The translations under genes and the position numbers were made by a program. A stretch of DNA of 5,471 nt, from NCBI GenBank assembly GCA_017555465.1, contig JAFZGH010000269.1, positions 1 to 5,471 on the forward strand, in the 5' to 3' direction. Positions 5,240-5,471 of the stretch are shown in pieces. Position 1 is the stretch's first letter, and each line of letters starts with the position of its first letter. This DNA is from Akkermansia sp. (lineage in GTDB: Bacteria > Verrucomicrobiota > Verrucomicrobiia > Verrucomicrobiales > Akkermansiaceae). Under the pieces are notes generated by a model, which had not been told where the DNA came from, did no database searches, and saw nothing but the letters and a program-made list of their open reading frames with translations.

Positions 5240-5326
5240 TTACTTGGAGACATTGAAGCGGAACTCCACGACATCGCCATCCTGCATCACATAATCCTTG
5301 CCCTCGACTTGGCCCGTTTCTCGGGC
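5240..5326 (-). pseudogene. ychF: Inverted fragment of the 3' end of ychF
   Basis: On the minus strand this encodes the last 21 YchF residues, EGKDYVMQDGDVVEFRFNVSK, and a TAA at 5242-5240. Upstream in the reading direction a 7-base deletion removes codons of KLRI, after which similarity fades by about 5326. Compared with the intact gene, the 21 codons show three changes, all synonymous (GAA/GAG, GGT/GGC, GTG/GTC). The region after the stop (5194-5239) also matches the ychF downstream region at roughly 85 percent by eye. It lacks the NTPase domain, a start and a promoter, so it is a remnant. Confidence 0.9.
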
Positions 5327-5336
5327 TGATAAATCT

Positions 5337-5471
5337 TCAGAGTCTGTGGCGGAAATCCTCGGAAGGTAGCAGGCTGGAAATAAAGGCCACCAGAAGTTCG
5401 ATGCTGCTCTGCACGTCCCGCATATCGGCGGTTTCCACCGGGCTATGCATATAGCGAAGCGGTAGGGAGAA
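5337..5471 (-). CDS. M42-family metallo-aminopeptidase, C-terminal end (partial)
   Basis: Only the last 44 residues and the TGA (5339-5337) are inside the window; the gene continues beyond the right edge. The visible protein reads FSLPLRYMHSPVETADMRDV, then QSSIELLVAFISSL and a short tail ending HRL. The RYMHSPVE motif followed by DxRDV and an aliphatic helix is the characteristic C-terminus of M42 peptidases (glutamyl/leucyl aminopeptidase, FrvX/endoglucanase-M-like; about 350 residues). In this family the His of that motif is the last ligand of the dinuclear metal site, so the active site is intact as far as visible. These enzymes trim N-terminal residues from peptides in the cytoplasm as large oligomers. 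The stop lies about 10 bases from the ychF remnant, so the last few residues (PSEDFRHRL) could come from the rearrangement. Confidence 0.85.
   Translation of the reverse strand, partial: FSLPLRYMHSPVETADMRDVQSSIELLVAFISSLLPSEDFRHRL

Noticed and set aside
4831..5256. A 141-codon open frame through the degraded lipoprotein copy, as a functional gene
   Set aside because: It reads the signal-peptide DNA in the wrong frame, joins the mature part after the frameshift, and then runs through the terminator and the antisense of the ychF remnant.

Overview
The window looks like a chromosomal segment of a gut-type Verrucomicrobiota bacterium, possibly Akkermansiaceae. This placement is an impression, not a search result. 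It rests on the style of the secreted proteins: a lipoprotein with a Ser-Cys-polyglycine junction, and a lysine-rich, membrane-anchored thioredoxin-like protein. Moderately high GC in coding DNA and alpha-proteobacteria-unlike housekeeping proteins fit but prove little.

Layout, left to right. (1) Positions 10-1479 (+) encode a membrane-anchored or secreted thioredoxin-fold protein with a degenerate active site, followed by an intrinsic terminator. (2) Positions 1545-1978 hold no credible gene. They carry an array of about twelve short hairpins in two halves of opposite orientation, with conserved ATTTCAT-type spacers on the left and ATGAAAT-type spacers on the right. Near-perfect 23-bp inverted ends bound it. 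(3) Positions 2043-2636 (-) encode the long form of ribosome hibernation promoting factor, with a terminator, ribosome binding site and plausible promoter. (4) Divergent from it, 2879-4000 (+) encodes the universal YchF/OLA1-type P-loop NTPase, from a strong sigma70-like promoter so close to the start codon that the mRNA should be nearly leaderless. (5) A 20-bp-stem bidirectional terminator separates ychF from a convergent small lipoprotein gene, 4111-4656 (-). (6) From about 4875 to 5326 the previous layout is repeated in mirror image: a frameshifted and truncated copy of the lipoprotein gene (+), a second copy of the same terminator, and an inverted fragment of the 3' end of ychF (-). (7) The right edge, 5337-5471 (-), is the C-terminal end of an M42-family metallo-aminopeptidase running out of the window.

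Hpf and YchF both act on or near ribosomes and are transcribed divergently from a 242-bp intergenic region; a shared regulatory logic is possible but not shown. The most notable features are the mirror-image hairpin array (1545-1950) and the inverted duplication of the ychF-tail/terminator/lipoprotein block (about 3908-5326). In the latter, the two signal-peptide regions are almost identical while the mature regions have diverged. I see no CRISPR, tRNA, rRNA, transposase or phage gene.
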